From assembly GCA_014377055.1 (NCBI GenBank), contig JACMQJ010000389.1, positions 1 through 5,568 of the forward strand: DNA of 5,568 nucleotides, given 5' to 3'. This document shows, piece by piece, positions 1 through 5,568 of this stretch. The notes below the pieces were generated by a model. That model made no database searches, was not told the origin of the DNA, and saw nothing but the letters and a program-made list of their open reading frames with translations. Position 1 is the stretch's first letter. Every line of letters begins with the position of its first letter. This DNA is from Candidatus Sericytochromatia bacterium. GTDB taxonomy: Bacteria; Cyanobacteriota; Sericytochromatia; UBA7694; JACMQJ01. A program made the position numbers and the translations under genes.

Positions 1-209
1 AACTGATGTAACTCTTCACCTTTGGCTAATTGTTGATCAATCTTTTTCGCATCATCAAGAGCATTTTCATTTAGGTAATTAAAAGCCTGTATTTTTGGTT
101 CTACTTGATTAATTCGGTTAAGAAAGCTTTGAACAATTTCTTGTGAGCTATTTTCTTTATTTTTTATATTTTTTACTAATTGATGTACAGGTAATTGAAA
201 CAGTTCCAA
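1..209 (-). CDS. gatA: GatA, Asp-tRNA(Asn)/Glu-tRNA(Gln) amidotransferase subunit A, N-terminal part
   Basis: Reading the minus strand from a TTG at 209 gives 69 complete codons that run off the left edge without a stop. The peptide starts (M)ELFQLPVHQLVKN and continues with SSQEIVQSFLNRINQVEPK, then an AFNYLNENALDDAKKID stretch and QQLAKGEE. This is the typical GatA N-terminus: an S-E-x-x-x-x-F-L-x-R-I helix, 'VEPKIxAF', then 'AxxxDxxLAxGE'. GatA is the amidase that releases ammonia from glutamine within GatCAB, which converts Glu-tRNA(Gln) to Gln-tRNA(Gln) in the cytoplasm; its Ser-cisSer-Lys catalytic residues lie beyond the window. An in-frame TAA at 218-216 limits the start to ATT 215 or TTG 209. 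TTG fits the family length and has GGAG 11 nt upstream. A better-spaced ATG at 226 is in another frame (see separate entry). Family call is firm, start is less so. Confidence 0.9.
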   Translation of the reverse strand, partial: MELFQLPVHQLVKNIKNKENSSQEIVQSFLNRINQVEPKIQAFNYLNENALDDAKKIDQQLAKGEELHQ

Positions 210-226
210 CTTAATTTACGCTCCAT
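176..226 (-). other. 16-codon ORF overlapping the gatA start (leader peptide or displaced gatA start)
   Basis: An ATG at 226-224 lies 5 nt after AAGGAAG (238-232), a better initiation site than that of the gatA TTG. It reads MERKLSWNCFNYLYIN and stops at TAG 178-176, overlapping the first 11 codons of gatA in a different frame. One extra base in the AAA run just after the third codon would fuse this ATG to the gatA frame, giving MERKIKLELFQLPVHQ. So it may be a translated leader coupled to gatA, the true gatA start hidden by a one-base error or mutation, or chance. I see no homology for the peptide itself. Confidence 0.3.
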
Positions 227-252
227 ATAAACTTCCTTATGAATTGTAAAGC

Positions 253-282
253 ATTATATCATGTTGATACTCCACAGGGCAA
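253..282 (-). promoter_or_regulatory. Sigma70-type promoter for gatA, extended -10
   Basis: On the minus strand TTGCCC (282-277, 4 of 6 matches to TTGACA) is followed after 18 nt by a perfect TATAAT (258-253). TGA directly precedes it, making an extended -10 (TGnTATAAT). Transcription would start near 246, giving a leader of about 37 nt to the gatA TTG that includes both AAGGAAG (238-232) and GGAG (224-221). It is the best promoter match in the window and sits just downstream of the palindrome that follows rluD, which suggests gatA is expressed independently. Confidence 0.65.
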
Positions 283-315
283 GCTAGTGTGATTAATAAC
301 TTCCTTTGCTCTTGT

Positions 316-335
316 TCCTCCTTTGCAAAGGAGGA
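316..335. repeat. Perfect 20-bp palindrome, REP-like intergenic element
   Basis: TCCTCCTTTGCAAAGGAGGA is identical to its own reverse complement and is centred between 325 and 326. It starts 17 bp beyond the rluD stop codon. The flank on the right, TTAGGGTGGATTGGG (336-350), and the palindrome together resemble widely scattered intergenic palindromic repeats (REP-type, often mobilised by IS200-like RAYT transposases); that resemblance is from memory, not a search. A half-copy CCTTTGC also occurs at 303-309. Neither strand has a T-run after the stem, so a classical Rho-independent terminator is not supported, though the hairpin could protect the 3' end of rluD mRNA. Confidence 0.6.
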
Positions 336-352
336 TTAGGGTGGATTGGGAG

Positions 353-1267
353 CTAACTTTTTCTTAAATAATTTAAGAGTTTTTTTAACTCTTGTGGTTC
401 TTCAGAAGTAAAAGTCATTTCTTGATTAGTTCTAGGATGCTTTAAAATAAGCTTATAGGCATGTAGAGCTTGACCATTCAATTTAACAGGTATTTTTATA
501 TCTGGCCCATAGACGTCATCACCTATAACTCCATGTTTTATATAGGCAAGATGAACTCTTATTTGATGGGTTCTACCTGTTTTTAATTCAAGTTCTAAGA
601 AAGTATATTGACCAAATCTTTCCAAAACATTCCACAGTGTAACAGCTTCGCGACCGTCTTTGCTGACAGCCATTTTTTTTCTATCTTTTGGATTTCTATC
701 AATCGGTTTATCTATTATTCCGTGATCTTCCACAAAATTACCTATAACTACAGCTTTGTAAAATCTTTTTGCTTCTTTTGTTTGTATCTGTCTGGATAAT
801 TCTTGATGTGCCAAATCATTTTTAGCAACCATTAATAATCCACTTGTATCTTTATCAAGCCTATGAACAATTCCAGGTCTTAAAGCACCACCTATTCCAG
901 ATAAGTTATCACAATGATAAAGTAAAGCATTTACAAGAGTACCATCTTTGCTACCAGGAGCTGGATGAGTAACAATACCTTTTGGCTTATCAATAATAAT
1001 TAAATCCTCATCTTCATAGACAACATTTAATTTGATATTTTCAGGTTCAGCAGATATTTTTTTTAATTCAGGAATAATTATTTTAATTACATCATCTATT
1101 CTTGTCTTATATGATGATTTAGTTGGTTTTTCATTTACCAAAATATTTTCTTCATCAATCAGTATTTTTACTCTTGATCTGCTTAACTCAGTTATTTTTT
1201 CTGATATTAATGAGTCTAGCCTCTGGTTAATATCATCTATTTGTATATTAAAAGTGTGATTTTCCAT
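353..1267 (-). CDS. rluD: RluA/RluD-family 23S rRNA pseudouridine synthase
   Basis: A 304-aa complete protein, close to the family length. Residues 15-65 form an S4 RNA-binding domain (QRLDSLISEKITELSRSRV, then ILVNEKP). The catalytic pseudouridine synthase domain follows from about 80: a DLIIIDKPKGIVTHP strand, then VHRLDKDTSGLLMVAKN with D138 as the expected catalytic Asp, then GRTHQIRVHLA (231-241) and a GDDVYG loop. RluD isomerises uridines in helix 69 of 23S rRNA (positions 1911/1915/1917 in E. coli); domain order fits RluD best, but RluA-family paralogues such as RluC cannot be excluded from sequence alone. The ATG at 1267 is the first after an in-frame TAG at 1291-1289; no SD is visible, only a T-rich leader. 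It lies 94 nt after the large lipoprotein gene and 143 nt before gatA. Confidence 0.88.
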   Translation of the reverse strand: MENHTFNIQIDDINQRLDSLISEKITELSRSRVKILIDEENILVNEKPTKSSYKTRIDDVIKIIIPELKKISAEPENIKLNVVYEDEDLIIIDKPKGIVTHPAPGSKDGTLVNALLYHCDNLSGIGGALRPGIVHRLDKDTSGLLMVAKNDLAHQELSRQIQTKEAKRFYKAVVIGNFVEDHGIIDKPIDRNPKDRKKMAVSKDGREAVTLWNVLERFGQYTFLELELKTGRTHQIRVHLAYIKHGVIGDDVYGPDIKIPVKLNGQALHAYKLILKHPRTNQEMTFTSEEPQELKKLLNYLRKS

Positions 1268-1361
1268 ATTAAAAAAAAGAAGGACTGCCTAAAAATTATG
1301 GTCATATTGTTTACGACCTATTACTTTCAAACAATCCAATAAAATATATTTGTCTGTTTAA
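1268..1361 (-). other. 94-nt gap between the large lipoprotein gene and rluD
   Basis: Minus-strand reading shows an inverted repeat ATTGTTT/AAACAAT (1335-1329 and 1312-1306, loop of 16 nt) and a run of eight T (1278-1271) just before the rluD ATG. The arms are AT-rich and far from the T-run, so this is not a convincing terminator. TTGAAA (1330-1325) and TATGAC (1306-1301), 18 nt apart, could be a weak promoter for rluD; the -10 matches only 4 of 6. No SD precedes rluD. I see no gene here. Confidence 0.3.
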
Positions 1362-3413
1362 TTATTGATTAACTGGGCTTGGACTTGGTGAAGACTCTAC
1401 ACCAGTTGGATTAATTAATGCTAAATCAGGAGCATTATTAACTATACCACCAACAACATTTAACAAGACGTAAGTGTTAGGTAGATAATTTGCATCAAGC
1501 TTACCTGAACTATTAACTACACCAGCTATGATTAATCTTGTACCTGTAGAAATGTTTCTTAATCTATATGAATAAGTTCCATCCGAATTATAAACACTCG
1601 TCTGTACATCCAAGCTTTGTGTTGTATCAGATGATAGTATTTGATTTATTCTTGTTGTAGATAATTGTTCTTCTGCTGATTTTAAAGCTGCAACTCTAAT
1701 TGTTAATCCAGAAGCAGCAGTAATAGGTCTATTATTAGCCGCTCTAAAGACTATTTTACCTGTTACATCTCCTACACTAAGAACAGATTGTGCCAATCTC
1801 ATTTGTATCAATTCTGTTGAAATTGTATCATTAGAAGGAATCACAATCTTCAGACCTTTCTGGGTTTGATGATGATCTAGTGATATTGAAATTGTATATT
1901 CACCACCAGGTATATTATTTACTGGTACAGAAAGAAGTTGGTTCGGATTTGGTACAGATATATCTTTTTGGGCAACTACACCACCAGCCCCAGCTTCAAA
2001 TACTGTCACTATACGAAAAGGTGTGACAGGATAATCAAAGTTTTTTACGATATTAGTACCTTCAAATTGAATAACTCCATGTTGTACTGCATTAAATACT
2101 ATTTGATTAGAATATTCAAAGCTACCACCATGTGCTGTTCCCATATACTGATATTGCCCTGGTAGTTGATAATTACCTTGTGTTGTAGCTGTAGCAGCTC
2201 CTACTACTGTTGTCGTGATAGTATACGGATCGAATACATTAGGAATAATTCCTAAAGAAGATTTGGTTGTATCAACAGCACGATTAAGATAAGAAACAGG
2301 TCCTAAATAACTAGATCTTACAACGTTGTTATTTTCATCTGCATAAACTAATGGAGTATTATCAGCTATGAGATTTACAAAAACATTACCTATAGGAACT
2401 ATAAAAGAGTTACCTATACTATAGTCATTAGAGTTTTGAGCTGATGGTACATTGATAGAATAGTTAACAAAACCATCTAAGTTCCCAATTTGTATTGTAG
2501 TTGGGGAAACAGATACACCTCTAAGTGTGAATGTTCCATTTTTATCTGTTGTGGTAGATATTTGTGTACCGTCAACCTTAACTGATAAATTTGCTACAGG
2601 CTTGGTTTTTATTACAGAGTCATATATAGTCCCTTTGACAGTTCTTGAGTTGGCTATTAGAGGTATTGTTAGACCTTCTGTCTTATCGGCAGTAACAGCA
2701 AAAGAAGTTATTAAATTACCTTGTGATATTTCTAAATTTCTTGAAGTTGTAAAAGCATTTACTGGTAAAGAAAAGGTACCATCACTAGCTGTGTTGACAA
2801 AACTATTAACAAAACCACCTGTTACATCAGCAACCTTAGCACCTGAAACTACTGTTCCATCTGAAGTTACCACTTTACCTGAAACATTCAAATTTGTTTT
2901 AGGAGTCGGTACTACTTTAGATGCTTGACCAATAATTACACCAGTAATATTATTAATTTTTCCTGCTTCTATATTAGCTTTTATTTCTACAGGATCAACT
3001 TTGAGAGCTGTAAATCTTAAAATAACTCCACCAGGTCTTAAATCGGAAATTAAAAACTGTGATTTATTAATAATTGTGCTTTTATATATTATATCACCGG
3101 CTTTTTCTACTGTATCTGGTTGTTTTGTCGTTGTATTTATTACAGGTTTTCCGTTACTATCTAATTTAGGAATATCATTCTCTCTGATTACTTGAATTGT
3201 TACATTAGGTGATGTTATAATTGTACCTAGATCAAATAAAATATTCCCACTAAGACCACCACGATCAATTGTTGGTATGACAACAGCAACATCTCTAATA
3301 GAAGCTATAAGCTCACGTTGATTCTTTTGATCCAATGTTTCAGAAGTACAAGCTGCAGTACTTATTACCGCAGATAATAGTATCAATGAAATTCCTTTTA
3401 TATTTTTTTTCAT
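1362..3413 (-). CDS. Large lipoprotein with carboxypeptidase-regulatory-like beta modules and Ser/Pro tail
   Basis: A 683-aa predicted lipoprotein, function unknown. The signal peptide is MKKNIKGISLILLSAVISTA with C22 as lipid site (T-A-A-C lipobox, with Thr instead of the usual Leu at -3). C22 is the only cysteine in the protein. The next residues are T-S-E, with no Asp at +2, consistent with an outer-membrane destination in a diderm. The rest is rich in Thr, Ser, Val, Ile and Asn, as in beta sandwiches. Modules with the 'GxVxxxxGxxVxGAxV...T.SDGTFSLP' layout of carboxypeptidase-regulatory-like domains lie at about 175-252 and 257-345 (TTDKNGTFTLRGV). Weaker ones are at about 55-160 and 547-655 (NSDGTYSYRLRNI). 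The region 350-540 has no fold I recognise. It ends in GVESSPSPSPVNQ. No catalytic motif is visible, so a structural, adhesive or ligand-binding surface role is the inference. Its partner may be the small lipoprotein 51 nt upstream. Confidence 0.8.
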   Translation of the reverse strand: MKKNIKGISLILLSAVISTAACTSETLDQKNQRELIASIRDVAVVIPTIDRGGLSGNILFDLGTIITSPNVTIQVIRENDIPKLDSNGKPVINTTTKQPDTVEKAGDIIYKSTIINKSQFLISDLRPGGVILRFTALKVDPVEIKANIEAGKINNITGVIIGQASKVVPTPKTNLNVSGKVVTSDGTVVSGAKVADVTGGFVNSFVNTASDGTFSLPVNAFTTSRNLEISQGNLITSFAVTADKTEGLTIPLIANSRTVKGTIYDSVIKTKPVANLSVKVDGTQISTTTDKNGTFTLRGVSVSPTTIQIGNLDGFVNYSINVPSAQNSNDYSIGNSFIVPIGNVFVNLIADNTPLVYADENNNVVRSSYLGPVSYLNRAVDTTKSSLGIIPNVFDPYTITTTVVGAATATTQGNYQLPGQYQYMGTAHGGSFEYSNQIVFNAVQHGVIQFEGTNIVKNFDYPVTPFRIVTVFEAGAGGVVAQKDISVPNPNQLLSVPVNNIPGGEYTISISLDHHQTQKGLKIVIPSNDTISTELIQMRLAQSVLSVGDVTGKIVFRAANNRPITAASGLTIRVAALKSAEEQLSTTRINQILSSDTTQSLDVQTSVYNSDGTYSYRLRNISTGTRLIIAGVVNSSGKLDANYLPNTYVLLNVVGGIVNNAPDLALINPTGVESSPSPSPVNQ

Positions 3414-3428
3414 ATTAAAAAATTTAAA

Positions 3429-3434
3429 CTCCTT
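3429..3434 (-). promoter_or_regulatory. SD of the large lipoprotein gene, unusually distant
   Basis: AAGGAG on the minus strand is followed by 15 nt of A/T before the ATG at 3413, against the usual 5-9. An in-frame TAA at 3443-3441 and absence of any other ATG, GTG or TTG in between leave the ATG as the start, and it places the signal peptide correctly. Confidence 0.55.
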
Positions 3435-3464
3435 ACAAAATTATTTTAAGATTAAACATTAAAT

Positions 3465-4082
3465 TTAAGATGCTTTAGGTGAAGGTAATGGAGATACAGA
3501 GGCACTCGGATCAGTAAAATTTGTTGGATCAGTTTCAAATCTAATTGGTGTAGTAAATTTTTGAGTTATCAAATTATTGTTATCGTCTACTCCCAAAAGA
3601 GTTACTTCACCAATAGCTGATTGTGATGTTGCAAAGGTGTTGTTCGGAAATACAGAATTAACTAACGATTCAGCTGTAGAAAGAATTGGTATCGATCCAG
3701 AAAATGTTCCACTAGCTGGAACGGTTATTAAAATAGGTAGTCTTTGAGCTGGGATAGCTGTCCCTCCTACTGTATACTGAACAATCATTTGTTTAAAAAT
3801 TACTCTTGGTAATCCTTGTTTATTTTTTATAGTGACAGCAGGTTCATTAAACTTATATGTAGTTATTAATGTACTGCCTGAACGTGTGTAGCTTTGAAGT
3901 ATACTAACACCTTTGACAGGGTCAGAGCTTGTAACATCTGTTATAGACAAATCAGCTTTAGGTATGAATAATTGTTTAAAACTATCCCCTACATCATTTC
4001 CGCCACATGCAGAGATAGTACTTATTGCAGGTAATAATAATAAACTTAGTACAAATAAACTTCTTCTAGCTTTATTTTTCAT
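3465..4082 (-). CDS. Small predicted lipoprotein with Ser/Pro tail, function unknown
   Basis: A 205-aa protein I cannot assign to a family. The N-terminus is basic (MKNKARR), followed by a hydrophobic core (SLFVLSLLLLPAIST) and lipobox I-S-A-C with C26 as lipid site and Gly-Gly next; C26 is its only cysteine. With Gly rather than Asp at +2 it should be sorted outward in a diderm. The mature part (about 40-185) alternates short hydrophobic strands with Gly/Asn/Pro turns, suggesting one or two immunoglobulin-like beta sandwiches, e.g. STLITTYKFNEPAVTIKN and GEVTLLGVDDNNNLITQKF. It ends DPSASVSPLPSPKAS, like the SPSPSPVNQ end of the next gene product. It lies 45 nt after the HD-GYP gene and 51 nt before the large lipoprotein gene, so the two lipoproteins are probably made together. 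An in-frame TAA at 4100-4098 and no other ATG fix the start. Confidence 0.78.
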   Translation of the reverse strand: MKNKARRSLFVLSLLLLPAISTISACGGNDVGDSFKQLFIPKADLSITDVTSSDPVKGVSILQSYTRSGSTLITTYKFNEPAVTIKNKQGLPRVIFKQMIVQYTVGGTAIPAQRLPILITVPASGTFSGSIPILSTAESLVNSVFPNNTFATSQSAIGEVTLLGVDDNNNLITQKFTTPIRFETDPTNFTDPSASVSPLPSPKAS

Positions 4083-4094
4083 CTTTATATATAA

Positions 4095-4099
4095 TCCTT
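4095..4099 (-). promoter_or_regulatory. SD of the small lipoprotein gene
   Basis: AAGGA on the minus strand is followed by 12 nt (TTATATATAAAG) before the ATG at 4082. The distance is longer than usual, as for the other genes in this cluster. Confidence 0.5.
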
Positions 4100-4127
4100 A
4101 TAAAATCTAACTTTAATTATTGTATGC

Positions 4128-4850
4128 TTATACTTCTAAACTTGATCCCACTTCTACTTCTGAGTCAATGGACATAAAAACCTGTATAACATTAGGGTCG
4201 AACATTATTCCAGCCATTTTTTGTAATTCATTTATTGCTTCTTCGGTTGACATTGCTCCACGATAAGGGCGATCATGTGTCATCGAATCATAAGCATCTG
4301 CTACGGTAAGAATTCTCACTGGTAATGGAATCAACTCGCCTGATAATTGATCGGGGTATCCACATCCATCCCATCTTTCATGATGCCATCTGACCCATAA
4401 TGCAGCAGCACCTATATCAGCTATTTGTTTTACTAATTGCTCACCAAGTATAGGATGTTGTTGTAATCTATTCTTTTCTTCAGTTGTAAGAGGTCTTTGC
4501 TCTTTAATAAAATCAAAATTATTTATTTGTCCAATATCATGAAGTAGAGCAGCACATTCTAATGCGTCTAAATCCTCATTTGCTAAACCATATTTTTCAC
4601 CGATTTGACGAACTAAATCAGCAACTCTTCTTGATTGACCGATTGAGCCTTCATATTCATCAGAAGCTTCTGACCACTGGCTAATATTTGCAGTCATATC
4701 TCCAAAAGGTCCAGATGCAACTTTACCTGATTTTGTAGAACTTTTCATTGGTTTATTCATCAACAGAGGAAGAATAAACACTGAAAAGTATATAACAGAT
4801 AGTACATCAAAGAAATAAGCAATATATCTTATAGTTTCTGCATTTGACAT
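4128..4850 (-). CDS. Membrane-anchored HD-GYP-type phosphohydrolase, probably altered metal site
   Basis: A 240-aa protein with one N-terminal membrane segment (about 9-31, YIAYFFDVLSVIYFSVFILPLL), then a basic stretch (MNKPMKSSTKSGK), which suggests that the rest is cytoplasmic. Residues about 70-228 are an HD-GYP domain: LLHDIGQI (H104-D105), QHPILGE (H132), HHERWDGCGYP (H156-H157 and the GYP signature at 164-166), and ILTVADAYDSMTHDRPYR (D185). HD-GYP enzymes hydrolyse c-di-GMP to pGpG or GMP, and sometimes other cyclic dinucleotides. Two usually conserved residues differ: the first metal-ligand His of the 'GHSxRV' motif is Q72 (GQSRRV), and the Lys of HDIGK is Q108. Activity is therefore uncertain; it could be a c-di-GMP sensor or effector. 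There is no receiver, PAS or other sensory domain. The ATG is preceded 6 nt upstream by an in-frame TAA. It lies 28 nt after ligA. Confidence 0.87.
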   Translation of the reverse strand: MSNAETIRYIAYFFDVLSVIYFSVFILPLLMNKPMKSSTKSGKVASGPFGDMTANISQWSEASDEYEGSIGQSRRVADLVRQIGEKYGLANEDLDALECAALLHDIGQINNFDFIKEQRPLTTEEKNRLQQHPILGEQLVKQIADIGAAALWVRWHHERWDGCGYPDQLSGELIPLPVRILTVADAYDSMTHDRPYRGAMSTEEAINELQKMAGIMFDPNVIQVFMSIDSEVEVGSSLEV

Positions 4851-4864
4851 TTTTTATAATCTAT

Positions 4865-4869
4865 CTCCC
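4865..4869 (-). promoter_or_regulatory. SD of the HD-GYP gene, distant
   Basis: GGGAG on the minus strand sits in the 28-nt gap after ligA and is followed by 14 nt of A/T-rich sequence before the ATG at 4850. No other purine-rich SD is closer. Confidence 0.5.
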
Positions 4870-4870
4870 G

Positions 4871-4899
4871 ATAATATTTTACTCTTGAATAGAAATCAA
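4871..4899 (-). promoter_or_regulatory. Possible promoter for the HD-GYP/lipoprotein cluster inside the ligA 3' end
   Basis: TTGATT (4899-4894, 4 of 6) and TATTAT (4876-4871, 5 of 6) are separated by 17 nt on the minus strand. The expected start, near 4865, would fall in the GGGAG SD, leaving little or no usable SD in the RNA. In AT-rich DNA such matches arise by chance, so read-through from ligA is at least as likely. Confidence 0.25.
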
Positions 4900-5568
4900 T
4901 TGTAAGAATTCTTCTTCATTAAGTACTTTTACACCAAGCTTATTGGCTTTATCAACTTTACTTCCTGGATTATCTCCAGCAACTACATAAGAAGTCTGCT
5001 TTGTTACTGTAGATGTATTTTTAGCACCCATACTTTCTACAATTTTAGCGGCTTCATCTCTTGTATAAGAACTAAGTGTACCAGTAAATACAAATTTTAG
5101 CTCTCTTAACAGTTCATTAATAATGATACCATTATCTACGTTATCAAGTTGTGATTTCTGTGATGGAACAACATTATAATTGTTAAGTTTAGCTAATATA
5201 TTTAAATTGTCTAGATCCTGAAAATAATCGTAGATACTTTTAGCTGTTATTATTCCTATGCCATAGACCTCTTTAAGTTGTTCAAAAGAGGCATCACGCA
5301 AATTATTAAAACTTGTAAATTGTTTGGCTAAATCGTCAGCAGTTCTTCGACCAACTTGTTTTATTCCAAGTGCATAAATAAAATTACTAAGCTGAGGACT
5401 TTTAGAATTTGCTATATTTTGCAGAATATTATTAACTGATTTTTGTCCCATTCTATCAAGTTTTAACAAACTTTCTGAATCAAGAGCGTACAAATCAGAA
5501 TAATCTTTTACTAGTTCGCTATTAACTAATTGCTCAATGATAGACTCACCAAGATCATCAATACTCAT
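4879..5568 (-). CDS. ligA: NAD-dependent DNA ligase LigA, C-terminal part
   Basis: The 229 residues visible are the C-terminal part of LigA (full-length proteins are about 650-700 aa); the frame is open to the right edge. The first ATG at 5568 is almost certainly internal, since it matches the 'AMDIxGLGExLIEQLV' segment after the zinc finger (here MSIDDLGESIIEQLVNSELV). Helix-hairpin-helix motifs follow (LLKLDRMGQKSVNNILQNI at about 35-53; ALGIKQVGRRTADDLAKQF at 66-84; VYGIGIITAKSI at 101-112). A BRCT domain closes the protein (about 155-228; FVFTGTLSSYTRDEAAKIVE, then TSYVVAGDNPGSKVDKA). LigA seals nicks in replication and repair using NAD+; its adenylation, OB-fold and zinc-finger domains are outside the window. 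TAA stop at 4881-4879. The HD-GYP gene follows after 28 nt. Confidence 0.95.
   Translation of the reverse strand: MSIDDLGESIIEQLVNSELVKDYSDLYALDSESLLKLDRMGQKSVNNILQNIANSKSPQLSNFIYALGIKQVGRRTADDLAKQFTSFNNLRDASFEQLKEVYGIGIITAKSIYDYFQDLDNLNILAKLNNYNVVPSQKSQLDNVDNGIIINELLRELKFVFTGTLSSYTRDEAAKIVESMGAKNTSTVTKQTSYVVAGDNPGSKVDKANKLGVKVLNEEEFLQLISIQE

Noticed and set aside
316..335. Palindrome after rluD as a Rho-independent terminator
   Set aside because: There is no T-run on either side in either direction; a REP-like repeat explains it better.
608..1259. Plus-strand ORFs of 63 and 75 codons inside rluD
   Set aside because: Both are antisense to conserved S4 and catalytic motifs of the pseudouridine synthase and show no family features or SD support.
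1271..1290. T-run preceded by AGGCAGTCCT on the minus strand as terminator of the large lipoprotein gene
   Set aside because: The possible stem is only 3 bp (AGG/CCT) and is too weak for an intrinsic terminator; the T-run directly abuts the rluD start.
2527..2928. 133-codon plus-strand ORF
   Set aside because: It lies wholly antisense to the large lipoprotein gene, whose protein has a clear signal peptide and repeat modules; the plus-strand product is a low-complexity Val/Thr/Leu-rich mirror of that gene with no recognisable domain.
1938..4110. Further short plus-strand ORFs (1938-2165, 3001-3195, 3913-4110)
   Set aside because: All are antisense shadows of the two lipoprotein genes without recognisable motifs.
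5566..5568. ATG at the right edge as the start of the ligase-like gene
   Set aside because: The peptide begins in the middle of LigA, just after the zinc-finger region, so the gene continues outside the window and this is not a stand-alone BRCT protein.
1..5568. CRISPR array, tRNA/rRNA, toxin-antitoxin, phage or defence system
   Set aside because: No spaced direct repeats, cloverleaf, integrase, transposase or nuclease motifs were seen; gaps between genes are all under 150 nt.

Overview
This 5.6-kb window is AT-rich and fully packed on one strand. Every supported gene is on the minus strand, so transcription runs right to left: ligA (3' part) -> HD-GYP-type protein -> 205-aa lipoprotein -> 683-aa lipoprotein -> rluD-type pseudouridine synthase -> gatA (5' part). 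NAD-dependent DNA ligase, a GatA subunit and Shine-Dalgarno (SD) leaders make it bacterial. Two probable lipoproteins with non-Asp residues after the lipid cysteine fit a two-membrane cell. A relative of Melainabacteria/Vampirovibrionia or a similar AT-rich, uncultured group would fit, but this is a weak guess from overall style; no marker gene here settles it.

Region by region, in the order of transcription. At 5568-4879 is the C-terminal 229 residues of LigA (helix-hairpin-helix and BRCT domains). After 28 nt comes a membrane-anchored HD-GYP-type protein (4850-4128) that has lost two residues usually conserved in the fold. After 45 and 51 nt follow two secreted proteins with lipobox signal peptides, a single cysteine each and Ser/Pro-rich C-terminal tails (4082-3465 and 3413-1362). 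The larger carries several carboxypeptidase-regulatory-like beta modules. A 94-nt gap leads to rluD (1267-353). The last gap, 352-210, holds a perfect 20-bp palindrome and a strong-looking extended -10 promoter that should drive gatA, which enters the window at 209 and runs off the left edge.

The mix is housekeeping (DNA replication/repair, rRNA modification, tRNA-Gln charging) around a three-gene core of possible c-di-GMP signalling and surface lipoproteins. Short gaps and absence of visible intrinsic terminators allow co-transcription from ligA to rluD; gatA appears to have its own promoter. No CRISPR array, RNA gene, transposase or complete new defence-like system is visible. The points most worth following are the degenerate HD-GYP site, the two Ser/Pro-tailed lipoproteins, the confused gatA start, and unusually long SD-to-start distances.
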